NCBI RefSeq assembly: GCF_900218065.1 | Contig: NZ_OBMU01000001.1 | Location: 995,196-1,059,195, forward strand | DNA: 64,000 bases | From: Novosphingobium sp. Chol11 | GTDB taxonomy: Bacteria > Pseudomonadota > Alphaproteobacteria > Sphingomonadales > Sphingomonadaceae | Reading direction: 5' to 3' | Shown here: positions 8,802 to 15,901 of the stretch, one piece after another | Layout of the letters: each line of letters begins with the position of its first letter | Position numbering within the stretch: position 1 is the stretch's first letter | Made by a program: the position numbers and the translations under genes | Notes under the pieces: model-generated | The model's database searches: none | Told to the model about the DNA's origin: nothing | The model's input: only the letters and a program-made list of their open reading frames with translations

Positions 8802-10352
8802 TCAGGGAATGACATTGATCGCGATGGCATAATCGCCAGCGACCGGATCATGGTTGAGCGGCGCGCGCAGCTGACGGGAAAGGCCTGTCAGTACGCGCCC
8901 ATATCGTTCTTCGATCCGCGCGCTCATCAGCTCCGATCCGCGCAACGCGGGGGAACTCAGATGCAGCACGGCCCGGTCGTCACGTCCCGGTTCCAGCTGC
9001 ACGGATATGCGCATGCCCGTCCGGGGATCGGACAGCATCGCCAACTCCACCAATTCCGTCAGCAGGAATGCGATCGGCACGGCCACATCCTGGCTGATAT
9101 GAAGATTGTCGCTGTCGATCTGAATACCGAACCGCCGTGCTTCCGCGGGAGCCGTGCCCCGCAGGCTTGCGGAAAGCTCGCTCACCAGTGAGCGGACCCC
9201 GACACCGCGATGCTCCTCCAGCTCCGCATAATGATTGCGGTGCACGACTGAGAGGGCATCGACGCGGCGCTGGATTGATGCATAGGCCTCGACCGCTTCG
9301 GGTTCATGTGCGGCACGGGCATGCAGGCTGATGAGGCTGGCGATGATCTGGAGGTTGTTCTTGACGCGGTGATGAACTTCGCGCGTCAGTTTGCGCTGAG
9401 TATCCAGCCCCTCCGCCATCTCGGCCTCATGGGTCGCCACATCTTCGCTGATTTCGCGGAAGGTTTCGCCGAGCGCCACGATCTCCTGCGCCGGGGTACG
9501 AATGCGGCGCATGGGTTCCAGCACTTCGCCGGGATGATAGGCGGCCACCGTACGCCTCAGCACGACGAGCGGGCGGATCAGCAACCGGTTGACGACGAAC
9601 CATCCGATCGCCGCCGCCGCGAACCACATGACGAGAGGCAGGAACAGCGAAAGCATGCGCGCGAGCGTCACCGGCGGGTCACGCAGCGTCATGGTGAGCA
9701 GGATATCCGGCGGATCGAGCCGAGCCGACAGACTGGTGCTTTTGCCGTGCAAGTCGTTTGACGGCTGGCTGACCACCAAGATGTGATCGCCCTGCTGAAG
9801 GCTCAGCTGCCGGTTTTGCAGGGCTGTCGTCGGGCTCGCTATCGTTTCCAGATACGTACGCGAATAATAGGCAAGCGCAACGACTTGCCTGTTGTCACTG
9901 ACTACGCGGCTGACAAGATAGCCGGATGCCGGAAGCAGCATCGCTGGCGCGCCATGGAATCGAGCGGTTTTCGTGAGTCCTCGCGGTTCAGGCTGAGAAG
10001 ACCCGCAAATACGCTCGCCTTCGCGATTGTAGATGTAGTAGCGGCCGCCTTCCCGATCGTGGGAGGTCAGGAAAATGGAAAGCCGCTGACACATTTCCGG
10101 CCCTTCGCTGCCGGTCGACAGCGCGTTGGCGGTCAGCATCAAAGCGGTTCGATCGGAAGCCAGATCTTCGGTTAGCTTGCGTGCGCTCTGTGTCACAGAC
10201 ACACGAAGCAGCGCTTCCTTCTCCAGATCGGAAGTGCGGATCGCCTGAAGCGAAGCTACAAGCGCAATAAGGCCCAGAGGTAAAAGGGCCAGCGTCAGGA
10301 TGAGGAACATCTTGACGCCCGTGGACTGGATCAGGCTGTTTAAGTTGCGCAT
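8802..10352 (-). CDS. phyP: PhyP-type HisKA_2 membrane sensor with degenerate ATPase domain
   Basis: 516-residue inner-membrane protein: membrane helix at about 14-36, a periplasmic region of about 195 residues, a second helix (about 232-256), HAMP-like linker, and a HisKA_2 dimerisation domain with HHRVKNNLQ at about 327-335. The ATP-binding domain is eroded: the N-box reads LTELVELAM (about 431) without its asparagines, and no DxGxG box is visible. This fits PhyP, described in Sphingomonas next to phyR as a negative regulator acting as a PhyR phosphatase rather than a kinase. The kinases that phosphorylate PhyR must be elsewhere. The ATG at 10352 has no strong ribosome-binding site. Being next to nepR and phyR supports the assignment. 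Confidence 0.85.
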   Translation of the reverse strand: MRNLNSLIQSTGVKMFLILTLALLPLGLIALVASLQAIRTSDLEKEALLRVSVTQSARKLTEDLASDRTALMLTANALSTGSEGPEMCQRLSIFLTSHDREGGRYYIYNREGERICGSSQPEPRGLTKTARFHGAPAMLLPASGYLVSRVVSDNRQVVALAYYSRTYLETIASPTTALQNRQLSLQQGDHILVVSQPSNDLHGKSTSLSARLDPPDILLTMTLRDPPVTLARMLSLFLPLVMWFAAAAIGWFVVNRLLIRPLVVLRRTVAAYHPGEVLEPMRRIRTPAQEIVALGETFREISEDVATHEAEMAEGLDTQRKLTREVHHRVKNNLQIIASLISLHARAAHEPEAVEAYASIQRRVDALSVVHRNHYAELEEHRGVGVRSLVSELSASLRGTAPAEARRFGIQIDSDNLHISQDVAVPIAFLLTELVELAMLSDPRTGMRISVQLEPGRDDRAVLHLSSPALRGSELMSARIEERYGRVLTGLSRQLRAPLNHDPVAGDYAIAINVIP

Positions 10353-10547
10353 GAGCAATCAACTGGTTGGGACGCAGCCGCCCCGTTCATGCGATGATCA
10401 GATGTGCGTTGATCCGTTCGGGATCAGGAATTTCAGCGATCTCAGTCAAAGCCAAATCGCCTTGCTCCGCACCTGTGCCAGTATCGAAAAGCACCAATCT
10501 GCCCTCCGCCCGGGACACGCCAATTCGGCGACCCTCAAGGCCGATGC

Positions 10548-10772
10548 TTAATCCAGCTTTCTAAGAAGGTCGAGCATCTCGGCAGGAATGTCTTCGTCCA
10601 CGGCGCGCTGGTATACAGAGCGCAGCACATTGGCGACGTTCCCATCCCCCTTGGCAGGGGCAGAGCGCCGCTTGCGGGAGGCGTTGCCAGTCACGCCCGA
10701 ATCCGGGGTGTTGGCGCCGACATCTTTCCTGTCCCCTCCCTTCACATCCCGTTCCGTCGTTGAAGCAACCAA
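10548..10772 (-). CDS. nepR: NepR anti-sigma factor
   Basis: 74-residue cytosolic anti-sigma factor of the alphaproteobacterial general stress response. The C-terminal LRSVYQRAVDEDIPAEML (about 52-69) is the conserved NepR helical motif that binds EcfG in unstressed cells and phosphorylated PhyR during stress. The N-terminal half is charged and probably disordered, as usual. The start is a TTG at 10772 with a good AGAGGGG ribosome-binding site six bases before it. It is divergent from phyR, and phyP follows on the same strand after 195 bases. A candidate EcfG promoter with one mismatch lies upstream. Confidence 0.9.
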   Translation of the reverse strand: MVASTTERDVKGGDRKDVGANTPDSGVTGNASRKRRSAPAKGDGNVANVLRSVYQRAVDEDIPAEMLDLLRKLD

Positions 10773-11070
10773 AATACGCCCCTCTGCAACGCTACCATGT
10801 CAACCGGCTTTTCTTTTGCGGCTTTCCCGCGTGACGTCAATCGACCGCCAGCGGAGCTTTACATCAAAATCCAGATTTCAGTTAAAAAACCGAACGGCAG
10901 TGAAACAAATCTTTTTCTCGTTGGTTCCACTCCCCGAGCATTTTTTGCCACCGTCCGCAGGGCGGCTGAAAAGGGGGCGGGGGCTTGCCACATCGGCATT
11001 GGCAATCCATCCTTCCGCGCAGCGAATGTTTAGTAGCAATGCGCCCTATGGGCTGGGAGAAGATTTACAG
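10773..11070. other. nepR-phyR intergenic region
   Basis: 298 bases between divergent nepR and phyR. It contains the minus-strand EcfG-like promoter at 10904-10928 and an AT-rich segment at about 10860-10920, unusual for this genome and consistent with promoters. No convincing open frame: the plus-strand frame running through it in phase with phyR has no protein-like composition. Confidence 0.5.
10904..10928 (-). promoter_or_regulatory. candidate EcfG promoter for nepR
   Basis: On the minus strand GGAAC, 16 bases, TGTT. The EcfG consensus is GGAAC-N16/17-CGTT, so one base differs. It points towards nepR with a leader of about 125 bases. Feedback control of nepR by EcfG is common in this system. 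Confidence 0.5.
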
Positions 11071-11865
11071 ATGTCGCTTGGACAGCAACTGCACCCCCAT
11101 CTTCCTTTCTTGCGCCGCTATGCCCGCGCCCTGACGGGCAGCCAGGGGCATGGCGACGCCTATGTGCGTGCGACGCTGGAAGCGATCGTGGCCGCGCCTG
11201 AAGAATTCCCGTCTGACGTCGATCCTCGCCTTGGTCTTTACAAGACGTTTCACGCGATCTGGTCGTCTTCCCATCTGGAAGATGGTCCGGTGCTGACGGG
11301 CAGCGATGGGCAGGAAGCGGTAGCGCAGGCGCGGCTTGCGCGATTGACGCCGCTGCCTCGCCAAGCCTTGTTGCTCACGGCATTGGAAGGTTTCACGGTC
11401 GACGACGTCGCTTACCTGATCGGTCTTGACGCCGCCGATGTCGAGGCGCTTGTGGAAGAGGCGCTCAGCGAGATCGAGGCTCAGACGCGGGCGAAGGTCT
11501 TGATCATCGAGGATGAACCCATCATCGCGATGGACATCGAAACCATCGTCCGTGACCTTGGCCATGAAGTGACTGCAATCGCCGTAACGCGCGAGGATGC
11601 GGTTCGTGAAGCGATGGCAGAGCGTCCCGGCCTGGTACTCGCCGACATTCAACTCGCGGACGATTCCAGCGGCATCGATGCCGTGAAGGATATTCTCGCG
11701 GAATTTTCCGTGCCCGTGATCTTCATCACCGCATTCCCAGAACGTCTGCTGACCGGTGAGCGTCCTGAACCGACCTTCCTCATCACGAAGCCCTTCCAGC
11801 GTTCGACCGTCAAGGCGGCTATTTCGCAAGCCTTGTTCTTTGACGAAGCTACGGCTCCGGCCTGA
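11071..11865 (+). CDS. phyR: PhyR anti-anti-sigma response regulator
   Basis: 264-residue regulator with an N-terminal sigma-like domain (about 5-135) and a C-terminal receiver domain (about 141-260). The receiver has acidic residues IIEDEP (about 145), phospho-acceptor aspartate D192 in LADIQLAD, threonine in IFITAFPE and lysine in ITKPF. When phosphorylated, the sigma-like domain mimics EcfG and pulls NepR away. The sigma-like part retains LTPLPRQALLLTALEGFTVDDVAYLIGL but is not expected to bind promoters. The ATG at 11071 follows GGGAGAAG; the longer upstream frame is rejected. Length matches known PhyR proteins. Confidence 0.96.
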   Translation: MSLGQQLHPHLPFLRRYARALTGSQGHGDAYVRATLEAIVAAPEEFPSDVDPRLGLYKTFHAIWSSSHLEDGPVLTGSDGQEAVAQARLARLTPLPRQALLLTALEGFTVDDVAYLIGLDAADVEALVEEALSEIEAQTRAKVLIIEDEPIIAMDIETIVRDLGHEVTAIAVTREDAVREAMAERPGLVLADIQLADDSSGIDAVKDILAEFSVPVIFITAFPERLLTGERPEPTFLITKPFQRSTVKAAISQALFFDEATAPA

Positions 11866-11906
11866 CGATCTGCACGAGTTCCGCCGCAAAAGACTGAAGG
11901 AGCGGC

Positions 11907-11931
11907 GGAACCCGAGTCATGCCTCCGCGTT
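11907..11931 (+). promoter_or_regulatory. EcfG-dependent promoter
   Basis: GGAAC (11907-11911), 16 bases, CGTT (11928-11931): a perfect match to the consensus for the general stress sigma factor EcfG. It lies 30 bases before the ATG of the 46-residue membrane protein and upstream of ecfG, so the sigma factor would activate its own operon. Confidence 0.88.
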
Positions 11932-11960
11932 ATTGATGCGTAACGATCGGGAGGTATTAA

Positions 11961-12101
11961 ATGGCGGAACAGGAAAAGCACGTTGCTACCGAAGACGCCC
12001 GCTCAGGATCGACGCCACACATAGTCCGGTACATTCTGGGCATATCGCTGCCGCTGGTCATCATTGGCATGCTGATCGTGCTGTGGAGCTATTACGGGTA
12101 A
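11961..12101 (+). CDS. 46-residue single-pass membrane protein in the stress locus
   Basis: Begins at an ATG six bases after a near-perfect GGGAGG ribosome-binding site and just 30 bases after a perfect EcfG promoter. The first 20 residues are polar; residues about 24-43 (YILGISLPLVIIGMLIVLWS) form one membrane helix, ending SYYG. No known family is recognised. Position between phyR and ecfG, strong start signals and the promoter argue that it is real and stress-induced, though too short for most gene callers. It may modulate PhyP, another membrane regulator, or simply protect the membrane; both are guesses. Confidence 0.8.
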   Translation: MAEQEKHVATEDARSGSTPHIVRYILGISLPLVIIGMLIVLWSYYG

Positions 12102-12208
12102 ACATCATTGGTTCCGTTGAACAATGAGTATAGGATGCGGACGCAAATATGGCTTTGACGGCTTCGGTTCATGAGGCGAGGGCGACAGCCAGTAAGAGGG
12201 TTGTTCCC

Positions 12209-12877
12209 ATGAGCGAAGGGCTTGGCCAAGAGGCGGAGCACCAGGAAGTAGAGCGGCAGTCGCTCTCCGATTCGGATTTCAAGCGTGAGCTGGCTGCGGT
12301 GATCCCGCATCTGCGCGCTTTCGGCCGATCGCTTTCCGGTAATCGCGATGTGGCGGACGATCTCGTCCAGGAAACGCTGTTGAAGGCATGGGCGGCGCGC
12401 GGCCGTTTCCAGGCCGGAACCAACATGCGTGCGTGGACTTTCATCATTCTGCGCAACCATTATCTGTCGCAGATGCGGCGCTCTCGCTTCCGTGGCGATT
12501 GGGATGACTTGACCGCGGATCGCCTGCTCGCGGCTCCGGCAGGGCAGGACAAGCATGTCGAACTTTCCGACATGCAGCGCGCCCTGCTGCAACTGCCTCA
12601 GCCTCAGCGTGAAGCGCTGATCCTCGTCGGTGCTGGCGGTTTCGCTTATGAAGAGGCGGCGGAGATTTGCGGCGTAGCGGTTGGCACCATCAAGAGCCGC
12701 GTCGCGCGCGGCCGCGCGGCGCTCGAGCAGATACTCGACAGCGGCGACCTTCCGTCACGGCGGACGCAGGAAACGACTGACACGGCTGTGCTGGACGAGA
12801 TCATGGATGATGTCGACCGCCTCAGCCGGGGCCGCGAGACCAGGCAGGAATCCGATCTGGATGCCAATGATGTTTAA
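12209..12877 (+). CDS. ecfG: general stress sigma factor EcfG
   Basis: ECF-type sigma factor of 222 residues. Region 2 shows DDLVQETLLKAWAARGRFQ and MRAWTFIILRNHYLS (about 51-95); region 4 shows LQLPQPQREALILVG, then the helix-turn-helix EEAAEICGVAVGTIKSRVARGR (about 167-188). A charged tail of about 30 residues follows. EcfG directs RNA polymerase to GGAAC-N16/17-CGTT promoters and is held by NepR until PhyR is phosphorylated. I chose the ATG at 12209 because AAGAGGG precedes it; an in-frame ATG at 12149 would add 20 residues. The gene follows the 46-residue membrane protein, very likely in one transcript from the EcfG promoter. Confidence 0.93.
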   Translation: MSEGLGQEAEHQEVERQSLSDSDFKRELAAVIPHLRAFGRSLSGNRDVADDLVQETLLKAWAARGRFQAGTNMRAWTFIILRNHYLSQMRRSRFRGDWDDLTADRLLAAPAGQDKHVELSDMQRALLQLPQPQREALILVGAGGFAYEEAAEICGVAVGTIKSRVARGRAALEQILDSGDLPSRRTQETTDTAVLDEIMDDVDRLSRGRETRQESDLDANDV

Positions 12878-12985
12878 GACCGGTTCCTGCGAACCTTCCC
12901 AGATGGGGAGGGCGATGGGAGAGGGAGGATGGTTGAGGTTGGAGGGAGAGGCGACCCTCCTCAGGACGAGGAGCGGCCGGACGAT

Positions 12986-13201
12986 ATGATCCAGGCGGAA
13001 AAATCACGCGGCAGCGGCGTGATTTTCGCGCTGGTAGCTATCGCCCTGATCCTGGCCATCGGTTTCTTCTACCTCACCAAGGAACGCGAGGACAAGGAAA
13101 GCCGCGTCATAACGGAAGCCGCTGAATCGGCGGACAGCGCCACGCGGGTCATCGAAAACGCTGCGCATGATGCGGCGAGCAGCTTGCGGCGGCAAAATTG
13201 A
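12986..13201 (+). CDS. small membrane-anchored protein downstream of ecfG
   Basis: 71-residue protein with one membrane helix at about 11-29 (VIFALVAIALILAIGFFYL) and a soluble tail rich in Glu, Ala, Ser and Asp that looks helical and ends SSLRRQN. No named family is recognised. A GAGGAG lies 12 bases before the ATG, inside a CTCCTC/GAGGAG hairpin. An in-frame ATG at 12929 would add 19 residues of glycine- and proline-rich, unlikely sequence. It is 108 bases after ecfG on the same strand and may belong to the stress locus, although no EcfG promoter is visible directly upstream. Confidence 0.7.
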   Translation: MIQAEKSRGSGVIFALVAIALILAIGFFYLTKEREDKESRVITEAAESADSATRVIENAAHDAASSLRRQN

Positions 13202-13378
13202 AACTTGTAGTCCTGCTCTCCTGACCGCGCTTTTGCTTTTGCGCCGAGCCATCTTCAGAGAATCTTTGGGAATTTCCTTCACAGTCGTGCACGATCGGTT
13301 CTTCGCAGCCGCGGTGAGCTGATCCGACTCCAACAAGGTTACCAATTCAAGGGTAGCAGCGAGAAATACGCGCGACTG

Positions 13379-14767
13379 ATGATCAGGCTCTTCAAACATT
13401 ATGTGCCGCACGCCGTCCTGCTGCTGGGCCTGCTTGACCTTGTCCTGCTTTTAGGTGCGGCCGAAGCAGGATGGATATTGAGAGCGCGCCAGATCGGCAT
13501 GGATGTCGATGAGATCACGACCCGCGCTGCCCCGCTGCTAAGCTTCGCGCTGGCGATTCAAACGGCGATGATCGCGGTGGGCGTCTATGGCACTGAAGCG
13601 CTTCAGTCGATCCGCTTTGCCTTGGCACGCCTGCTCGTTGCCATTTCGCTGGGCGTCATATTCCTTTCCGTCATGCATTTTGTGCTGCCGGACCTCACGC
13701 TTTGGCGGTCCAATTCCCTTTATGCGATGGGCCTGGCGGTGACGTTGCTGCTTGCGGTCAGGCTGCTGCTGGGTTCGATGCTGGGTGGGGAAGCGTTCAA
13801 GCGGCGCCTCGTCGTACTGGGCGCAGGCAATCGCGCTAACCGCATCCGCGAGCTTGAACAGCGCAAGGGTTCCGGCTTTCTCGTGGTCGGCTACATCGCG
13901 ATGAACGATGGCGCGCAGGTCATCCCTGAAGCGATCAACCGCAGCGCCATCTATAATCTCGCCGATTTTGTGGTCCGGCTGGGTGCGAGTGAGGTCGTTC
14001 TGGCGCTTGAGGAAAGGCGCAACGCATTGCCCTTGTCCGACCTGCTGCGCATCAAGACGACCGGCGTGCATGTGAACGAAATTTCGACGTTCCTCGAACG
14101 CGAAACGGGACGCGTTGACCTTGATAGCGTGAACCCAAGCTGGCTGATCTTCTCCGATGGTTTTTCCGCTGGCCGCCGTCTGTCCAGCATTGCCAAGCGC
14201 TTGTTCGACATCATCGCCAGTTCGATCCTGCTGCTGCTGACCGGCCCCATCATCCTGATCGCTGCGATCCTGGTGAAGCTCGACAGCAAAGGTCCGGCCT
14301 TCTACCGCCAACAACGCGTGGGCCTTTTCGGCGAGGAATTCTGGATCGTGAAGCTGCGCACGATGCGGCAGGATGCTGAAATCAGCGGGCAGGCGGTTTG
14401 GGCGGAAAAGGACGACCCGCGCATCACGCGCCTGGGCTACTGGCTCCGCAAGCTGCGCATCGACGAACTGCCGCAGACATGGACTGTGCTGAAGGGCGAG
14501 ATGAGCTTCGTCGGCCCTCGCCCCGAACGGCGCCAGTTCGTCGAGGATCTTGAGCAGCACCTGCGCTACTATGCCGAACGCCATATGGTGAAGCCCGGCA
14601 TCACGGGTTGGGCTCAGATCAACTATCCCTATGGCGCGTCTATCGAGGACAGCCGCAACAAATTGGAATATGATCTTTATTATGCGAAGAACTATACGCC
14701 CTTCCTGGACCTGCTGATCCTGATCCAGACCTTGCGCGTCATTCTTTGGCCGGAAGGCGCGCGCTAG
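13379..14767 (+). CDS. exopolysaccharide sugar transferase (EpsB, PEP-CTERM associated type)
   Basis: 462-residue membrane phosphoglycosyl transferase that attaches the first sugar-phosphate to undecaprenyl phosphate for exopolysaccharide synthesis. Four hydrophobic helices span about 12-135, a nucleotide-binding-like domain starts at RLVVLGAGNRA (about 142), and the C-terminal bacterial sugar transferase domain begins near KRLFDIIASS with PAFYRQQRVGL, FWIVKLRTM, LRKLRIDELPQ, MSFVGPRPER and KPGITGWAQINY. The arrangement matches the PEP-CTERM-associated subfamily. No other exopolysaccharide genes lie beside it, so its cluster may be scattered. Start ATG 13379; an upstream GTAGCAGCGAG is a weak ribosome-binding site. 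Confidence 0.92.
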   Translation: MIRLFKHYVPHAVLLLGLLDLVLLLGAAEAGWILRARQIGMDVDEITTRAAPLLSFALAIQTAMIAVGVYGTEALQSIRFALARLLVAISLGVIFLSVMHFVLPDLTLWRSNSLYAMGLAVTLLLAVRLLLGSMLGGEAFKRRLVVLGAGNRANRIRELEQRKGSGFLVVGYIAMNDGAQVIPEAINRSAIYNLADFVVRLGASEVVLALEERRNALPLSDLLRIKTTGVHVNEISTFLERETGRVDLDSVNPSWLIFSDGFSAGRRLSSIAKRLFDIIASSILLLLTGPIILIAAILVKLDSKGPAFYRQQRVGLFGEEFWIVKLRTMRQDAEISGQAVWAEKDDPRITRLGYWLRKLRIDELPQTWTVLKGEMSFVGPRPERRQFVEDLEQHLRYYAERHMVKPGITGWAQINYPYGASIEDSRNKLEYDLYYAKNYTPFLDLLILIQTLRVILWPEGAR

Positions 14768-14798
14768 GATGATGCGACCGGCCAGTCGTGCGCCGGAG

Positions 14799-15143
14799 TT
14801 AGGCTAGCCGAAGGCCCAGTTCATCGGCCGAAATTCCAAGCCGCCTGATCTGGTCGGCGACAAGAGGCCAGCATTCTTCCAGGAAGCGACGCCGTTCCGC
14901 TTCACGCAGGCGGCGGGTGGCTCCTTCGGCCACAAACATCCCGACGCCCCGCTTGACCAGGACTAGCCCGTCGTCCTGGAAACATTGGTAAGCTTTTGCG
15001 ACGGTCAGCGGATTTGCGCCTTCCTGGGCAGCAAGAGCACGGACGGAAGGGAGCATGTCGCCGTCGCGATAATCGCCATCGAGTATGGAGGCCGCGATGG
15101 TATCGCGAAGCCGGAGATAGACGGGCTTTGACTCATCGGCCAT
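14799..15143 (-). CDS. GntR-family regulator (YtrA-like)
   Basis: 114-residue transcription factor. An N-terminal winged helix-turn-helix (about 5-75) contains VYLRLRDTIAASILDGDY, MLPSVRALA, ANPLTVAKAYQ and GLVLVKRGVGMFV, typical of GntR. The C-terminal part is only about 40 residues, as in the short YtrA subgroup, without an effector domain of the FadR or HutC type. YtrA-type regulators often control ABC transporters or act within membrane-stress operons, but none is adjacent; the neighbouring nitroreductase on the same strand, 72 bases upstream, may be a co-transcribed partner. Start at 15143 removes 12 implausible residues. Confidence 0.85.
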   Translation of the reverse strand: MADESKPVYLRLRDTIAASILDGDYRDGDMLPSVRALAAQEGANPLTVAKAYQCFQDDGLVLVKRGVGMFVAEGATRRLREAERRRFLEECWPLVADQIRRLGISADELGLRLA

Positions 15144-15215
15144 GAGTGCATCAGTGCCATAACACAGCGATGCGGACAAGGTGACCGACCGATGGACGCA
15201 GTCGTTCCGACCTAT

Positions 15216-15794
15216 CTACTTGTCCCAAATGGAAACTATCTGCTCATAGGCGGGGCGCGGCCGTTCTTCCTGTGGACGCCCAGGCGTACCGATGAAAATG
15301 AAGCCAGCCAGCCGTTCTGCGCCCACCGCGAAAGCCTGCCGGACATCTTCGTTATAAGCTGGCCATCCGGTCAGCCACCCTGCCGCAAAGCCCAGGGCAT
15401 GGCTGGCATGCAGTAGATTCATGATTGCGGCGCCCGCCGACAATTGCTGCTCCCACGCTGGGATCTTGCTCCCCTCTACCGGCGCGGAGAGAGCAACGAC
15501 CAAGGCGGGAGCCTGAAGCGCGAATTGCCGCATGGATTCCAATTCGAGCCGTCCCGCGTCCGGCTTCTCACGCCTGTAAGCGCTTTCGAGCAGGGCGGCG
15601 AAGGCTTCGCGCTTCTCATCCGGAACGACCACGAACCGCCAGGGCGCCAGCTTCCCATGGTCAGGCGTACGAAGGGCGATCTCCAGGATCTCGCGCAACT
15701 GTCCAGCATCCGGGCCAGGAGCGATCAGGTCGCGGGGCTTGCCGGAACGGCGCGTGCGCAGGAGCGAGAGAGGCGTGGTGGCGTCATTGAACAT
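15216..15794 (-). CDS. nitroreductase family protein (YdjA-like)
   Basis: 192-residue flavin-dependent nitroreductase-fold oxidoreductase of the small YdjA type. Seen are LRTRRSGKPRDLIAPGPD (about 12-30), the FMN-contact region LRTPDHGKLAPWRFVVV (about 41-57), AAIMNLLHASHALGFAAGWLTG (about 125-145) and the terminal IGTPGRPQEERPRP. FMN and NAD(P)H use is known for the family; the natural substrate is not predictable. It probably shares a transcript with the downstream GntR regulator gene and is divergent from the peptide transporter gene. Confidence 0.9.
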   Translation of the reverse strand: MFNDATTPLSLLRTRRSGKPRDLIAPGPDAGQLREILEIALRTPDHGKLAPWRFVVVPDEKREAFAALLESAYRREKPDAGRLELESMRQFALQAPALVVALSAPVEGSKIPAWEQQLSAGAAIMNLLHASHALGFAAGWLTGWPAYNEDVRQAFAVGAERLAGFIFIGTPGRPQEERPRPAYEQIVSIWDK

Positions 15795-15901
15795 GGCGCT
15801 TCAAATGGCGCGGCTGGGCGCGGGGCGCAAGTGGGGCCTGCTTTGACACAGGCGGGATTTCCGATCTAGGCTCGGCAGCATCCAAGCCCGATGGGAAACA
15901 G

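Noticed and set aside
10300-10564. plus-strand frames between phyP and nepR
   Set aside because: They overlap both certain genes on the opposite strand and have non-protein composition.
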